Origin: Sarcomyxa edulis
Taxonomy: Eukaryota; Basidiomycota; Agaricomycetes; Agaricales; Mycenaceae
Reading direction: 5' to 3'
Assembly: GCA_009761415.1 (NCBI GenBank)
Contig: QUOL01000007.1
Location: 1,550,001 to 1,614,000 of the forward strand
DNA length: 64,000 bases
The position numbers and the translations under genes were made by a program. Positions 37,309 to 45,893 of this stretch are shown one piece after another (position 1 is the first letter of the stretch; the number at the start of each line of letters is the position of its first letter). The notes under the pieces are model-generated. The model made no database searches and was not told where the DNA came from. It saw only the letters and a list, made by a program, of their open reading frames with translations.

Positions 37309-40077
37309 ATGGCTACCGTACCGATCGAATGCGAACGTCAACTTGCCGAGCTCCTTGTGCAGATCAAAAGCAATCCCTCTGATCAAGCCTGGTTCGAGAT
37401 AGAGACAGCTGCCCAAACTCTTGCTAACACTCTTCGAGTTAGAGATGGTCCCGGTATGCAATACAAGTCTCTATCTCCTCCGCGTGCGTGAAACGTCTGA
37501 CGCGATCTACCGCAGTTGATAACCATACTGTACTCGGAAAGACATCTCTCCCTCAAACTCTCACATCCGTGTTGACGTTAGCCCTACATGGCTCGCCCAT
37601 TCCTGACACTCCTCACGTTTCCGCCGTGTTCGAGCTACTCCGAGTTGCTGCAAACCTTTGCATGGATCATAGCAAGTTCAGCTTCAGGACAGTGTTAGAT
37701 TGCGTGCTGATATCGCGTTTCAATAGATGAAAATCGTGCACTATTGCTCGATGCAGGCGTTCCTCAAGCTGTCGTCTCACTCCTGGAAGGATACGCGGAT
37801 AACATCCCTTCCGAGCCCAGCGCTCAACCATTGCCGCTCTCAGTTCCACACTTAAAGATAGTGAGGACGGCTATCGGCGTGTTGTTGAACGCGAGCATAG
37901 GCTTTGGTAAGTATCAATCTCTACAATTATCCTGACAATGCTTGAATTTCTCTTAGATCCTGTCAAGTTTCGTTTGATATCCCTGGAGGCTGCGATGACT
38001 GTCCTGAAACTTTCTACAGCAATTTACCCTCCTGCGGCGTGGATACAAGCGCCAGCTGAAAATAGCTCAGAGAGCGCCGAAGATATTTGGACTTTGCGTA
38101 GTGGCATCTCAAATTGGGCATGGAGGACCATATCCGAGCTCAAAGACGTGAAAGACGAGAGTGAGCAGGCATTGTATCTTTATCTTAGTGTCACTTATTG
38201 ATCACCTGTCTAGCTCTACAAGTTTTTGGTCCAGACGTCCTCCCTATTCTTATCCCAGCCCTTCGTGCCTTTTCGCCGCCATATACTCCCGACGCATCAC
38301 CCACTGATTTCCGAGGCTTATCTATATACCCGTCCCTCATACTGACAGATTTCGAGGCACTCGAGGAGTCGTGCACCCTCATCGAATCTCTCTCGCTTGA
38401 TATTGAAGATGTTCGTCTTTCTCTGGCGCGAGGACTTTCTTTCCCGGCAGAACACGGTGGTGTCCCTTGTCTCTCAGCTATGCTTGATTTCATAGAAACC
38501 GGAAACTATTCACCTCTTTGGTATGTCGATGACGAAGTTCCTCAGAGCGAGAGGAAACGGAGAGAAAAGGCATTCGACATATGCAAGGCTGCTGTAATCA
38601 AAGCTGTCGTGGAAGTGTCTGGCGAAGAAAGGAATGAAGAGGTTCTTTGGGATGATTCGGTAGAAGGCAAGCCCGGAGGCGAATTCGTGAGCAGGATGGT
38701 AGACTGGATCAAGCGATATGTTACCGACAAGGAAGACGCTGGTAAAGGGGTTGACAGGGATGATCTTGTGATATGTGCAACCCTTTCGCTGGGGAATCTC
38801 TCTAGGAGAGGTCGGTTTTCCTATCCCCTACTCTCGTGATTGATCAAATTCTGATTGTTCTCTTTGTATAGAGTCGCATGCTATAACATTACTTGCGCCG
38901 CCACATTCGCTGGCTCCAGTGTTGGTGTCCGATCACCTACTGTCTCCCTCGACGGATATCAAAATAAAGCACGGGGTCATCGCTCTACTAAAACACTTAG
39001 CCCAATCATCCACCCCCTCGTCCATTGTCCCTTCCGCCCTCATTGATGCCGGTGTAGTCCAACGTCTTGCAACAAGTGGAGTTTGGGACGAGAAAACCGA
39101 CGCCATGGCGGAGGTCGTCCAAGTTGGTGCCATTGGCGTCGTAAAACATCTGTGTAACGCAAGTGGTGAGCTCTTATATGTTCTTTCTTTCGGTTTGTCA
39201 TTCCACGTCTTACACGCGTCGTTCAGTCGAGAGTACATTTGCTCTAGTCCTTCCTTCCTCTCTGGAAACTCCTCTTCCTCCAACGGGTCTTTCGGTAATA
39301 CTTGCACTGGTCCGACGATCTGATTCCATTCCCGTCAAGAGCGAAGGAACACGCGTACTTGTCAACGCTGTCAAGTCACTATGGTCCGGTGATATCGTTC
39401 CCAGTTCTCCAATCACACCCAGCGTGAACGGAACGACCACCGGAGCGCCAGAAGAAAAGCAACGAAAAAGACAAGAAGCGATGAAGTACATCCTAACTCC
39501 AGAATGTGCTTCTGCTCTTGCAAACCTTGTAGGAAGGAGTGCAAAGTACCCATTACTAGTGAACGAAGGTGTCGTTGCGCTCAGTTTGATGGCCACCCAG
39601 AAAGTCGCAGGTTCGTCTCATAACATGTCCATCATTGCCTTGGTCGCTTGCTTATTTGTGAATACAGCTCCTCTGGTGCTCGAGGCTCTCGTATCTCCTC
39701 TTCCTTTCGATACTCCATCGGCTCTGGCGTCGCCGCCAGCATCTGCATCTACCTCTACCAGTAGCCAAGTCAGTTCGCCTGTTGTCGCCACCCCATCAAC
39801 ACGAGGTCGGCTGCCCATCCCGCGAAGACCTCTTGACATGCTAGTCGCAGTCTTGAAAAATGTCGATAACCCAGCCAATTTCCCCATCGAAGTACGCGCG
39901 AATGTCTGTTCCTTACTGTTGCAACTCGCGAGGAATTGCTCGGGAGATGATCTTACGAAAGTGAAAGAGACTGCTCGACCGATCTTGGAACAAATGACGG
40001 AAACATTCCAGAATAGCCAGGGCAAAGAGGCGATGCTTGGAAATGCGGCAAAGAGAGTTTTGGATGCTTGGGTTTGA
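37309..40077 (+). CDS. ARM-repeat protein, Rap1GDS1/SmgGDS-like
   Basis: Helical-repeat protein that resembles the GTP-GDP dissociation stimulator SmgGDS, a chaperone and exchange factor for prenylated small GTPases. The ATG at 37309 starts ATVPIECERQLAELLVQI. ARM-like units follow, such as VFELLRVAANLCMDH / ENRALLLDAGVPQAVVSLL / RTAIGVLLNASIGFDPVKF. In the second half are DDLVICATLSLGNLSRR, IKIKHGVIALLKHLAQSS, IPVKSEGTRVLVNAVKSLW and a Ser/Ala/Pro insert (39700-39820), ending in ANVCSLLLQLAR and KRVLDAWV, TGA at 40075-40077. Eight or so introns; those checked keep frame. The layout of N-terminal and C-terminal ARM blocks with few recognised catalytic features supports a scaffold. The SmgGDS label is by general resemblance. 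Confidence 0.65.
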
Positions 40078-40448
40078 TTGCGAGGAAGGTGATGTGTCTG
40101 CTTACTTATATCTGGGAGATGATTTTTTATATTCTTGTTCGGAATATCAAGTACCTGTGCTTATAGCTGTAACTGTTGCGAAGTCTGCTAGGTAGAAGTC
40201 TTAGAATGTGTGTTTTGTCAGTGGAGATCAGAAGTACGTCTGGTGCCCCGAGTAGGTCCCGCGGTCCTGATCAGATGATACCAAGACGCCGGTTCGGATG
40301 CTCCACTTCTCCGACGCTCATGTTAGCGTCAACGTTCTTACTCTACACTGCTGATTCTTTGCTGCTTCTGTTAAAGTCGTAGCGCTCGGATTCTCAATCT
40401 GGCTACCTTTCTTTCCTACTAATTGCTTGCTGACCATCTGAACCAGTT
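40078..40448. other. Intergenic, ARM-repeat gene to ECI (tandem)
   Basis: 371 bp. Only a short open frame (40176-40382) with a Leu-rich random look. I see no RNA gene. Confidence 0.35.
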
Positions 40449-41936
40449 ATGAGCGAGATCGTCGTGGATATTTCCCAAGGAATTGCGACCGTGACTTTGA
40501 ACAGGCCACGCTCACTCAATGCTATAACTGCTGAAGGTTGGTTGACTTCGGGTTGAAGTACCTGAATTGGCAGACCTGACGTTGACCTAGACTACGATGC
40601 ATTCGCTAAATCCCTCAGAGAAATTGACAAAAGGGATGACGTCCTGGTGACTGTATGGCAAGGTATGTCCTGGACGTCGCCGACTTTCTCTTGCTCTCTA
40701 GTCTGATTTCATCTACAAAGCCTCGGGAAAGTGGTTTTGCGCGTGAGTCGGTTCGCAGGATATGACTTTACGCGTTGCAATTGACTCCGGCATACTTAGA
40801 GGGACAGACGTTAAGAATAGGAAAGGCTCGGTCACCGAAGGCCCTGTCCCCGACCTTCGCCAGGCCTTGCTCAACAACGTTGTTCGCACTACCACTGATT
40901 GTGGACAGGCAGTACGGCTCTCTATAGAATCTTGTTATAGCTGCCGACCTTTTTCTGCGCCCATAGTTGTACACACACAGCAAGATCCTGGTAGCTGCAC
41001 TAAATGGACCAGTCATGGGTATGCCCCCAATCACCAATTTCTCTGACGAAGTATGTGAGCATTGCTAATGTATGTTTACTTGCAGGTATCGCTGCAGGCG
41101 GGTGTCATGTCTCTCGAGGTTGGTCTACTTCTGGGTACTGATTGCATTTCACAGCATTTCTTGGGTATGCACACACTTCAGCCTCTTACAGCTGTGACTG
41201 AGCCGCCGCAGATACTTCGATTTTATTTATTGCATGCCGAATGCGTGGCTCTCTGTACCTTTCACATTCCTAGGTATGTCCAGTTATTCTTTGAACCGTG
41301 GATTTGTCCTGATCTGCAAAAGGCATTATTGCAGAAGGCGGATCCAGTGTAAGCTTCGTGAACAGAAGTGCGATACTGATTCATACCTGTGTTGGGGTCA
41401 ATATGCTGACGGAGTACTCAGTGGGCCTTGCTAAGGCCAATGAAGTCCTCATATGGGGCAAGAAGAAAGACGCGCAGGAACTTCTCGAGTGCGGGTTCAT
41501 AAAGTAAGCATCGCACCTACGTATCTCCTCGCTCGACCGAGCTGACTTGATGATATGTCTGTCAGCAAGATATTTCCGGACCAGTCGGTAGAATCTTTCC
41601 ATGCTGCTGTCCGCCAGCAATTGCTTTTGGAACTGGATGGCTTAGATCCTGCTGCTCTCTTGACTGTCAAAAGACTCATTCGAGCGGGCCTGAAAGATAA
41701 AAATGATCCTGATGCGGTGAACCTCCGGGAGAGTTATGGTGAGTGCGCAATCCTGCGAGTCTCTCGTACAAGTTACCATACTTTCCTCCGTTAGCACAAG
41801 CGGAGCGCTTTGCAAGTGGCATCCCTGCAGAACGGTTCGGCAAAATTGCCAGGAAAGAGATCAAAGTATGTCCGGTGATTCGATTGACCATTGAGCTCTC
41901 GCACTGACTGTCACTGTTGTCTAGCACAAACTATAA
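40449..41936 (+). CDS. Peroxisomal enoyl-CoA isomerase/hydratase (ECI/DCI family)
   Basis: Crotonase-fold enzyme of unsaturated fatty-acid beta-oxidation. The ATG at 40449 starts SEIVVDISQGIATVTLNRP. Exons joined by eye give ASGKWFC-AGTDVKNR, LYTHSKILVAALNGPVM-GIAA-AFLG-YFDFIYCMPNAWLSV and IIAEGGSSVSF. The NGPVMGIAAA segment is the oxyanion-hole region and Glu in AEGGSS matches the catalytic Glu of Eci1-type isomerases (about residue 148). The C-terminus KHKL (TAA at 41934-41936) fits a type-1 peroxisome signal of the HKL/HRL kind. There are at least ten introns in about 1.5 kb, including two microexons of 12 and 10 nt and one GC-AG intron. About 270 residues. Whether isomerase or hydratase dominates cannot be told. 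Confidence 0.88.
41086..41097 (+). other. 12-nt microexon of the ECI gene
   Basis: Bases GTATCGCTGCAG sit between an acceptor TTACTTGCAG and a GC donor at 41098. They encode the G-I-A-A of the oxyanion loop when joined to ATG-G upstream (exon end 41018) and CA upon the next microexon. Confidence 0.65.
41098..41154 (+). other. GC-AG intron in the ECI gene
   Basis: 57 bases starting GCGGGT and ending TTTCACAG. Nearby GT choices shift the frame; the GC donor alone keeps GIAA-AFLG readable. Confidence 0.6.
41155..41164 (+). other. 10-nt microexon of the ECI gene
   Basis: Bases CATTTCTTGG between the acceptor at 41153-41154 and a GTATGC donor at 41165; the next exon starts at 41212 (ATACTTCGATTTT). 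It supplies A-F-L-G, expected by the family between GIAA and YFDF. Confidence 0.65.
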
Positions 41937-42136
41937 TGACTGGTGGCTGGTGACTACTCAACTGCTTAACTCAACTGCTGATTGGCCGATGTTTCTCGAT
42001 ATCGATCATGATTAGCCCTACATATCGTTGGTGTTGACAATGATTATCTCCTCATTTATATCTGATGAATTTGATGGTTCCTTCTCGGTTCCTTCCAAGC
42101 AATTCGACTCTTGCGATCTCAATTGCAAGACCTCCT

Positions 42137-42246
42137 CCAATCTTCTTATGCTCAGAGCAGCAGTCCGATTTAGCCAAGCAGCGACTCCATAGGGACCCCG
42201 AGGGTCGCCTGTGGAGTCCAGATATATTTTTGAACCGACTACGCGC
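42137..42246 (-). repeat. Split direct repeat B2 (110 bp), 3' outer end
   Basis: Identical by eye to 42661-42770. It forms the 3' outer edge of the element. Bases left of 42137 (..CCTCCT) differ from those left of B1 (..ACTCGA), which marks the boundary. Confidence 0.92.
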
Positions 42247-42288
42247 GTACAAAAGCATATATGAACTAGGGAAAGAGGCAAGGGTGGG
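42247..42288. other. 42-bp spacer between A2 and B2
   Basis: A unique stretch (GTACAAAAGCATATATGAAC...) not repeated at the right end. In this class the region between A2 and B2 is usually tiny, so this is a small oddity or part of the true core. Confidence 0.5.
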
Positions 42289-42660
42289 TAGCCAATAAAC
42301 TAGTAGGACAGCCTGTAAGTTCAGAGAAAGAAAGGCTGTCTAAGAGAGAGAGAACTTGCCTAGTAGGACAGCGATAAGTGGGAGAAAGAAAGACTGAGTC
42401 TTTTTTCGATCGCACTCTGCTGCCTACATAGGTGACGGGTACGCCGCTCTTGGTCAAACCAAAGGGCGGCAAATACGGTTCGAGCCCCGACGGGCGAACG
42501 CTGATCCGAGATCAAACCCCGAGGGGTGACGCTCGAGGTAAGTTCGAGCCCCGAAGGGCGAACGAGAGGATTCGAACCCAGCTGGGTGAATGCCGGAAAG
42601 CCGCTGAGGGAGCCTCGTGGCGAATATTGGACTTGTGTAAATATCATTTTTTAAACTCGA
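42289..42660 (-). repeat. Split direct repeat A2 (372 bp)
   Basis: Matches 47257-47628 over 372 bp with one difference seen. It contains a 60-bp-spaced duplication of CTAGTAGGACAGC (42300 and 42360) and a row of short inverted repeats (42443-42591). Confidence 0.94.
42443..42591. repeat. Row of five short inverted repeats (potential stem-loops) in A2
   Basis: Read in order: an imperfect stem at about 42443-42468 (CCGC..TTGG/CCAA..GCGG); GTTCGAGCCC/GGGCGAAC at 42478-42499; ACCCC/GGGGT at 42516-42527; a near-copy of the second at 42542-42563; and ATTCGAACCC/GGGTGAAT at 42570-42591. The second, fourth and fifth share the frame TTCGA.CCC..GGG.GAA. The same row lies in A1 at about 47411-47559. 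Confidence 0.75.
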
Positions 42661-42770
42661 CCAATCTTCTTATGCTCAGAGCAGCAGTCCGATTTAGCCA
42701 AGCAGCGACTCCATAGGGACCCCGAGGGTCGCCTGTGGAGTCCAGATATATTTTTGAACCGACTACGCGC
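42661..42770 (-). repeat. Split direct repeat B1 (110 bp)
   Basis: Directly abuts A2 (junction 42660/42661) and matches B2 base for base as read. The B1-A2 junction equals the sequence expected when the outer ends of B2 and A1 are joined in a circle. Confidence 0.92.
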
Positions 42771-42788
42771 TATAACCTACGAAATTAA

Positions 42789-42808
42789 TTTTTTTTTTTT
42801 TTTTTTTT
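42789..42808. repeat. T20 homopolymer (A20 on the element sense strand)
   Basis: Twenty Ts next to the B1 repeat. On the element strand this is an A tract between the recombinase stop and B1. It could be part of the 3' end signal, or just a slippage-prone run. Confidence 0.8.
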
Positions 42809-42943
42809 CGGAACGAGGATGAGCGAAGCGATGGTGTGCGGCAAAAATTTACAGGACCAATTGAAAGTAAGGATGCGGGTGCCGCTGTCCGGTATGTAGA
42901 GGTTCCAGAGAGTTGCTGGTTCTCAGTGAAGGAGGACGACACC

Positions 42944-43030
42944 TATTATGGCGAGGATATCGCAGAATAGGAATGGGAAAGTGTGCCACAGCATGTGGGC
43001 ATATTATGGCGAGGATGTCGCAAAATAAAA
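42944..43030. repeat. 58-bp-spaced direct repeat in the element 3' untranslated part
   Basis: TATTATGGCGAGGATATCGC at 42944 recurs as TATTATGGCGAGGATGTCGC at 43002, with AGAATA/AAAATA after each. Located downstream of the recombinase ORF, function unknown. Confidence 0.75.
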
Positions 43031-43046
43031 ACGGAGGACGATATCA

Positions 43047-44060
43047 TCAAAACGGGAGGGGAACGCGAGGTGGTTCGTGTAGAGCGCGACCGCCGAAGAT
43101 AAGCGATTGCAGCAACACGGGGTTTTTACGGATGTAAATCTGAAAGGCCTCAGACTTCCAGCGGCCAATGCCTTGAATAATGTGAGGGGGCACCCCGGCC
43201 TCGGCCAGGGACGTCGCACCGCCAGATCGCATCGATTGACCAGAGATCGATCGGTCGAAGACCAAACCGAAACGGCGGGTGACGAATGTCCTTGTTGGGA
43301 TTGATCCGTCCGCGCGGACCCAGAGTGCGGGATGAGTGGGGAACAAGGCGTCGCGGGAGCGCAAGTAAGAGACGAAAGGTTTGTGAGGATCGGTGGGCAG
43401 AGTGCTCTGCTGCACGATTATCCGGTTTCCCTCGAAGAACTGGTCGGCCTTGTGCGATGGCAGGAAGACTTCGAAAGCCTTATCGTGCCAACGGACTGAG
43501 GCGCGCTTTGTAACTTTGTCCCAGTTCCGTAAGGTCCTGTCCTCGGGCCACGTCAACTCACCGAGACGCATCAGCGCGTGAAACCCTGTGAGCACGATGG
43601 AGATAAAGAGAAGGTCGTCGTGGGAGGTGGATGATCCCCATTTGCGAATGAGCAATTGAAGCATGGGAAGCGTGAGAGCTTGTTTGCGATTGGTTGGGGT
43701 TCCTTTCAATCGTTTACAACCTTTTAAAGTCCGTCGGACCAACAAACTTCCCCGGACATTGCGAACGTTGGGAAAGTAAGGCTCGAGCTGAGATGAGATC
43801 CCGGACAAGTAGGAATCCACTGAACTTGGTTTGATATGGTGGGCCATGTAGACGGTGTAAAAACTAAGGGTGTCCTCGGTTGGTTCCACCTCCATATGGT
43901 GTAGGCGGCAGAAATTGATGTAAGAGTTCAGAGCGGAGGAGTATGTTTTGAACGTTGAGTCGTCAATTGCGAGTCCCAACGCGATGGACCGTTCGCGTTG
44001 CAAACGGTCAAGAGTCCACGGTTCCCTCAAAGGTTGCCGTGAACGTCGAACGACGCTCAT
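43047..44060 (-). CDS. Tyrosine recombinase of the Ngaro-like element
   Basis: Integrase of the phage-integrase fold that would insert the circular DNA copy. 337 residues. An N-terminal SAM-like part (FKTYSSALNSYINFCRLH, YLSGISSQLEPYFP) is followed by the catalytic half. Arg I is in GFHALMRLGELTW (about residue 170); the second box is GQSMRSGGATSLAEAGVPPH, in which the usual His of H-x-x-R is Gln; a Trp/Gly box IIQGIGRW follows, then the likely nucleophile Tyr in FQIYIRKNPVLL. The His loss also occurs in related eukaryotic YRs that I recall as active. The ATG overlaps the RT ORF stop as ATGA. Intact. Confidence 0.92.
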   Translation of the reverse strand: MSVVRRSRQPLREPWTLDRLQRERSIALGLAIDDSTFKTYSSALNSYINFCRLHHMEVEPTEDTLSFYTVYMAHHIKPSSVDSYLSGISSQLEPYFPNVRNVRGSLLVRRTLKGCKRLKGTPTNRKQALTLPMLQLLIRKWGSSTSHDDLLFISIVLTGFHALMRLGELTWPEDRTLRNWDKVTKRASVRWHDKAFEVFLPSHKADQFFEGNRIIVQQSTLPTDPHKPFVSYLRSRDALFPTHPALWVRADGSIPTRTFVTRRFGLVFDRSISGQSMRSGGATSLAEAGVPPHIIQGIGRWKSEAFQIYIRKNPVLLQSLIFGGRALHEPPRVPLPF

Positions 44061-45853
44061 AAACGAGGTCGACGCCCCAGCGCTCGGCGTGGGGGGTCGA
44101 ATCGATGAATTGTCAAACCGGAGACCAACGAGCGCGCCAGGTCGTCACGGCCGCGGGATATTGCGTCGGCGACGCGGTTCTCGTCACCCGAGATATGAAC
44201 GACGCGCAGGTCGAAGCTGTTGCTGATCTGAACGTCAATGGATGCTTTGAGGATCTCGTTGTAAGGGGGGGATGCGCGCAGTGAGTTGAATATATCGACG
44301 GTATTCTGGTTGTCGGTGAACACGGCCAGGGTACGCATCTCGAAACCCAACGACGGCGCGTGAGTAATCGCGGAGCAGACACACAGCGCTTCGAAGAAGA
44401 AGATTGTGTCCTCGGGGGCCTGCATCGGAAGCGGTGACTCGAACCCGAGGCTAAACTGTGGGTACCAGAACCCCATTTTCTCCATCGAGGCGTCACAGAA
44501 GATAATTATGTCAGCCTCGTACGGGTCCCAATCGGACGCGTGAAGCATGTGAACGCCGGAGGAACGTTCCATGTGGTCTGCCGCCCAAGTTAAGTCATCA
44601 CGAACTGAGTCATTCACACGAATAGGTTTATGAGCGTGATCCTTACCCTTCATCTTGCTGTACACGTTGCACAAGCCAGGTTTAAGGAGGGGGAACACGT
44701 TCAGCGCCCAGTTGAAGTGACCAGCGAGTTGTTGATATTCCTTGAGCGAGAAACGGCGGGGGTTTTTCTTTGGCGGGGCTGCAAATTTCCGCAAGGCGGC
44801 AAGTAGGTCCGATTTGGAAGCCTCTGGCATGGTGATGCTCAAACGATTTGCGTCGACTTCGAGCCCAATGATGGTGAGAGGCGATCCAAACAGTTGTTTC
44901 TTTTCCTTGTGGGGTATGCCGAGCTCGTCCCAGAGGAGTAGGAGTTTGGTTTGTTTGGCAGGAAAGAAGCGTTTGTAGGGCGGATACCACAAAATGTTGC
45001 CTTCTATATCCCAGGAGAAACCGTCGTCGCTATACGACAGGATGTCCAGGATTAATTTGACCCAGACAGCGACCCACGCGACCAGCCCAATGAAACAAAT
45101 GAAAATCCGACCGGACGCGCGGTTGCCAAAAGTATTGTTCCTGTCGACGCTACGCTGACCTTCGATGGTGTTGATTTGCTTCACCTGCCAGAAGGGATGC
45201 ATCGGCATGAGACGATAGGCCTCCGCGACGTCTGACTTAAACAAAACGAGCTTCTTGCCCTTATTATTGCGGTGGGCCGTCAGAAGAACATCGCCGAGAC
45301 TGTCCAAACCGTCGAGGCGCGTTCCGGCAATAGCGGAACGAGGTATCATTGAGTTGAGTGAGTAATCGGTCGCACTGTGATTGGTAACAAGCCGCAGATC
45401 GTCCGAATTTGGCTTGGGGACTGCGTGCACAGGCATACTGAACATACCCGGCAGGAGATCTGGCCCGAAAGGCTTCGAGAAACGACCACGAGCGACTTCA
45501 ATATCGCGCTGATCGCGGATGAAGGCCAATTCGTCGTCCGTCTTCGAGGTCCTGTCCGACGCGTCCCACGTATCGGGATAGACTCCGATTTGGGTATCAG
45601 CCCAAGGCCAAAAACCAAACCGAAGGCCATCGCAAACCGAGCGAACGAAGAGAGGATTGGGATGATCGGCCAGGAGCTTCTCGAAGAGGTCGACATTGAT
45701 TGGAGTTGTGATGGCGAAAAGCGAGGGGTTCTCACGAACCGTTTTGGAGACAACCGGATTGTCGAGTTCCCTTTGTGGAGGGCGTGGAAGAGGGAGATCG
45801 GTAAGCGTAGACATTAGCGTAGGGCTGTACCCGCAGTCCTCATTGGCCCACAT
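44057..45853 (-). CDS. Reverse transcriptase-RNase H ORF of the Ngaro-like element
   Basis: Polymerase that copies the element RNA. The likely start is ATG at 45853 (WANEDCGYSPT), 41 nt past the Gag stop; the frame stays open upstream to 47440, one base behind the Gag frame. RT blocks: MFSMPVHAVPKPNSDDLRLV, NHSATDYSLNSMIP, LFKSDVAEAYRLMPMHPFW, FGNRASGRIF, and the active site SYSDDGF (Y-x-DD). A linker helical region follows (LKEYQQLAGHFNWALNVFP). RNase H carboxylates can be placed in IIIFCDAS, FFEALC, VFTDNQNT and NRVADAIS. No methyltransferase or protease domain. Ends with TGA that overlaps the recombinase ATG. Family usual length about 600-700 residues. Confidence 0.9.
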   Translation of the reverse strand: MWANEDCGYSPTLMSTLTDLPLPRPPQRELDNPVVSKTVRENPSLFAITTPINVDLFEKLLADHPNPLFVRSVCDGLRFGFWPWADTQIGVYPDTWDASDRTSKTDDELAFIRDQRDIEVARGRFSKPFGPDLLPGMFSMPVHAVPKPNSDDLRLVTNHSATDYSLNSMIPRSAIAGTRLDGLDSLGDVLLTAHRNNKGKKLVLFKSDVAEAYRLMPMHPFWQVKQINTIEGQRSVDRNNTFGNRASGRIFICFIGLVAWVAVWVKLILDILSYSDDGFSWDIEGNILWYPPYKRFFPAKQTKLLLLWDELGIPHKEKKQLFGSPLTIIGLEVDANRLSITMPEASKSDLLAALRKFAAPPKKNPRRFSLKEYQQLAGHFNWALNVFPLLKPGLCNVYSKMKGKDHAHKPIRVNDSVRDDLTWAADHMERSSGVHMLHASDWDPYEADIIIFCDASMEKMGFWYPQFSLGFESPLPMQAPEDTIFFFEALCVCSAITHAPSLGFEMRTLAVFTDNQNTVDIFNSLRASPPYNEILKASIDVQISNSFDLRVVHISGDENRVADAISRGRDDLARSLVSGLTIHRFDPPRRALGRRPRL

Positions 45854-45893
45854 GAAAGTACGGAGGTACCTCGGGCGCTTGGGCTGGAAGATC

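Noticed and set aside
42470..42595. tRNA gene from B-box-like words (GGTTCGAGCCC, and GGGTTCGAATCC on the minus strand)
   Set aside because: No D arm, anticodon arm or acceptor stem can be built around them; the words belong to repeated stem-loops of the element.
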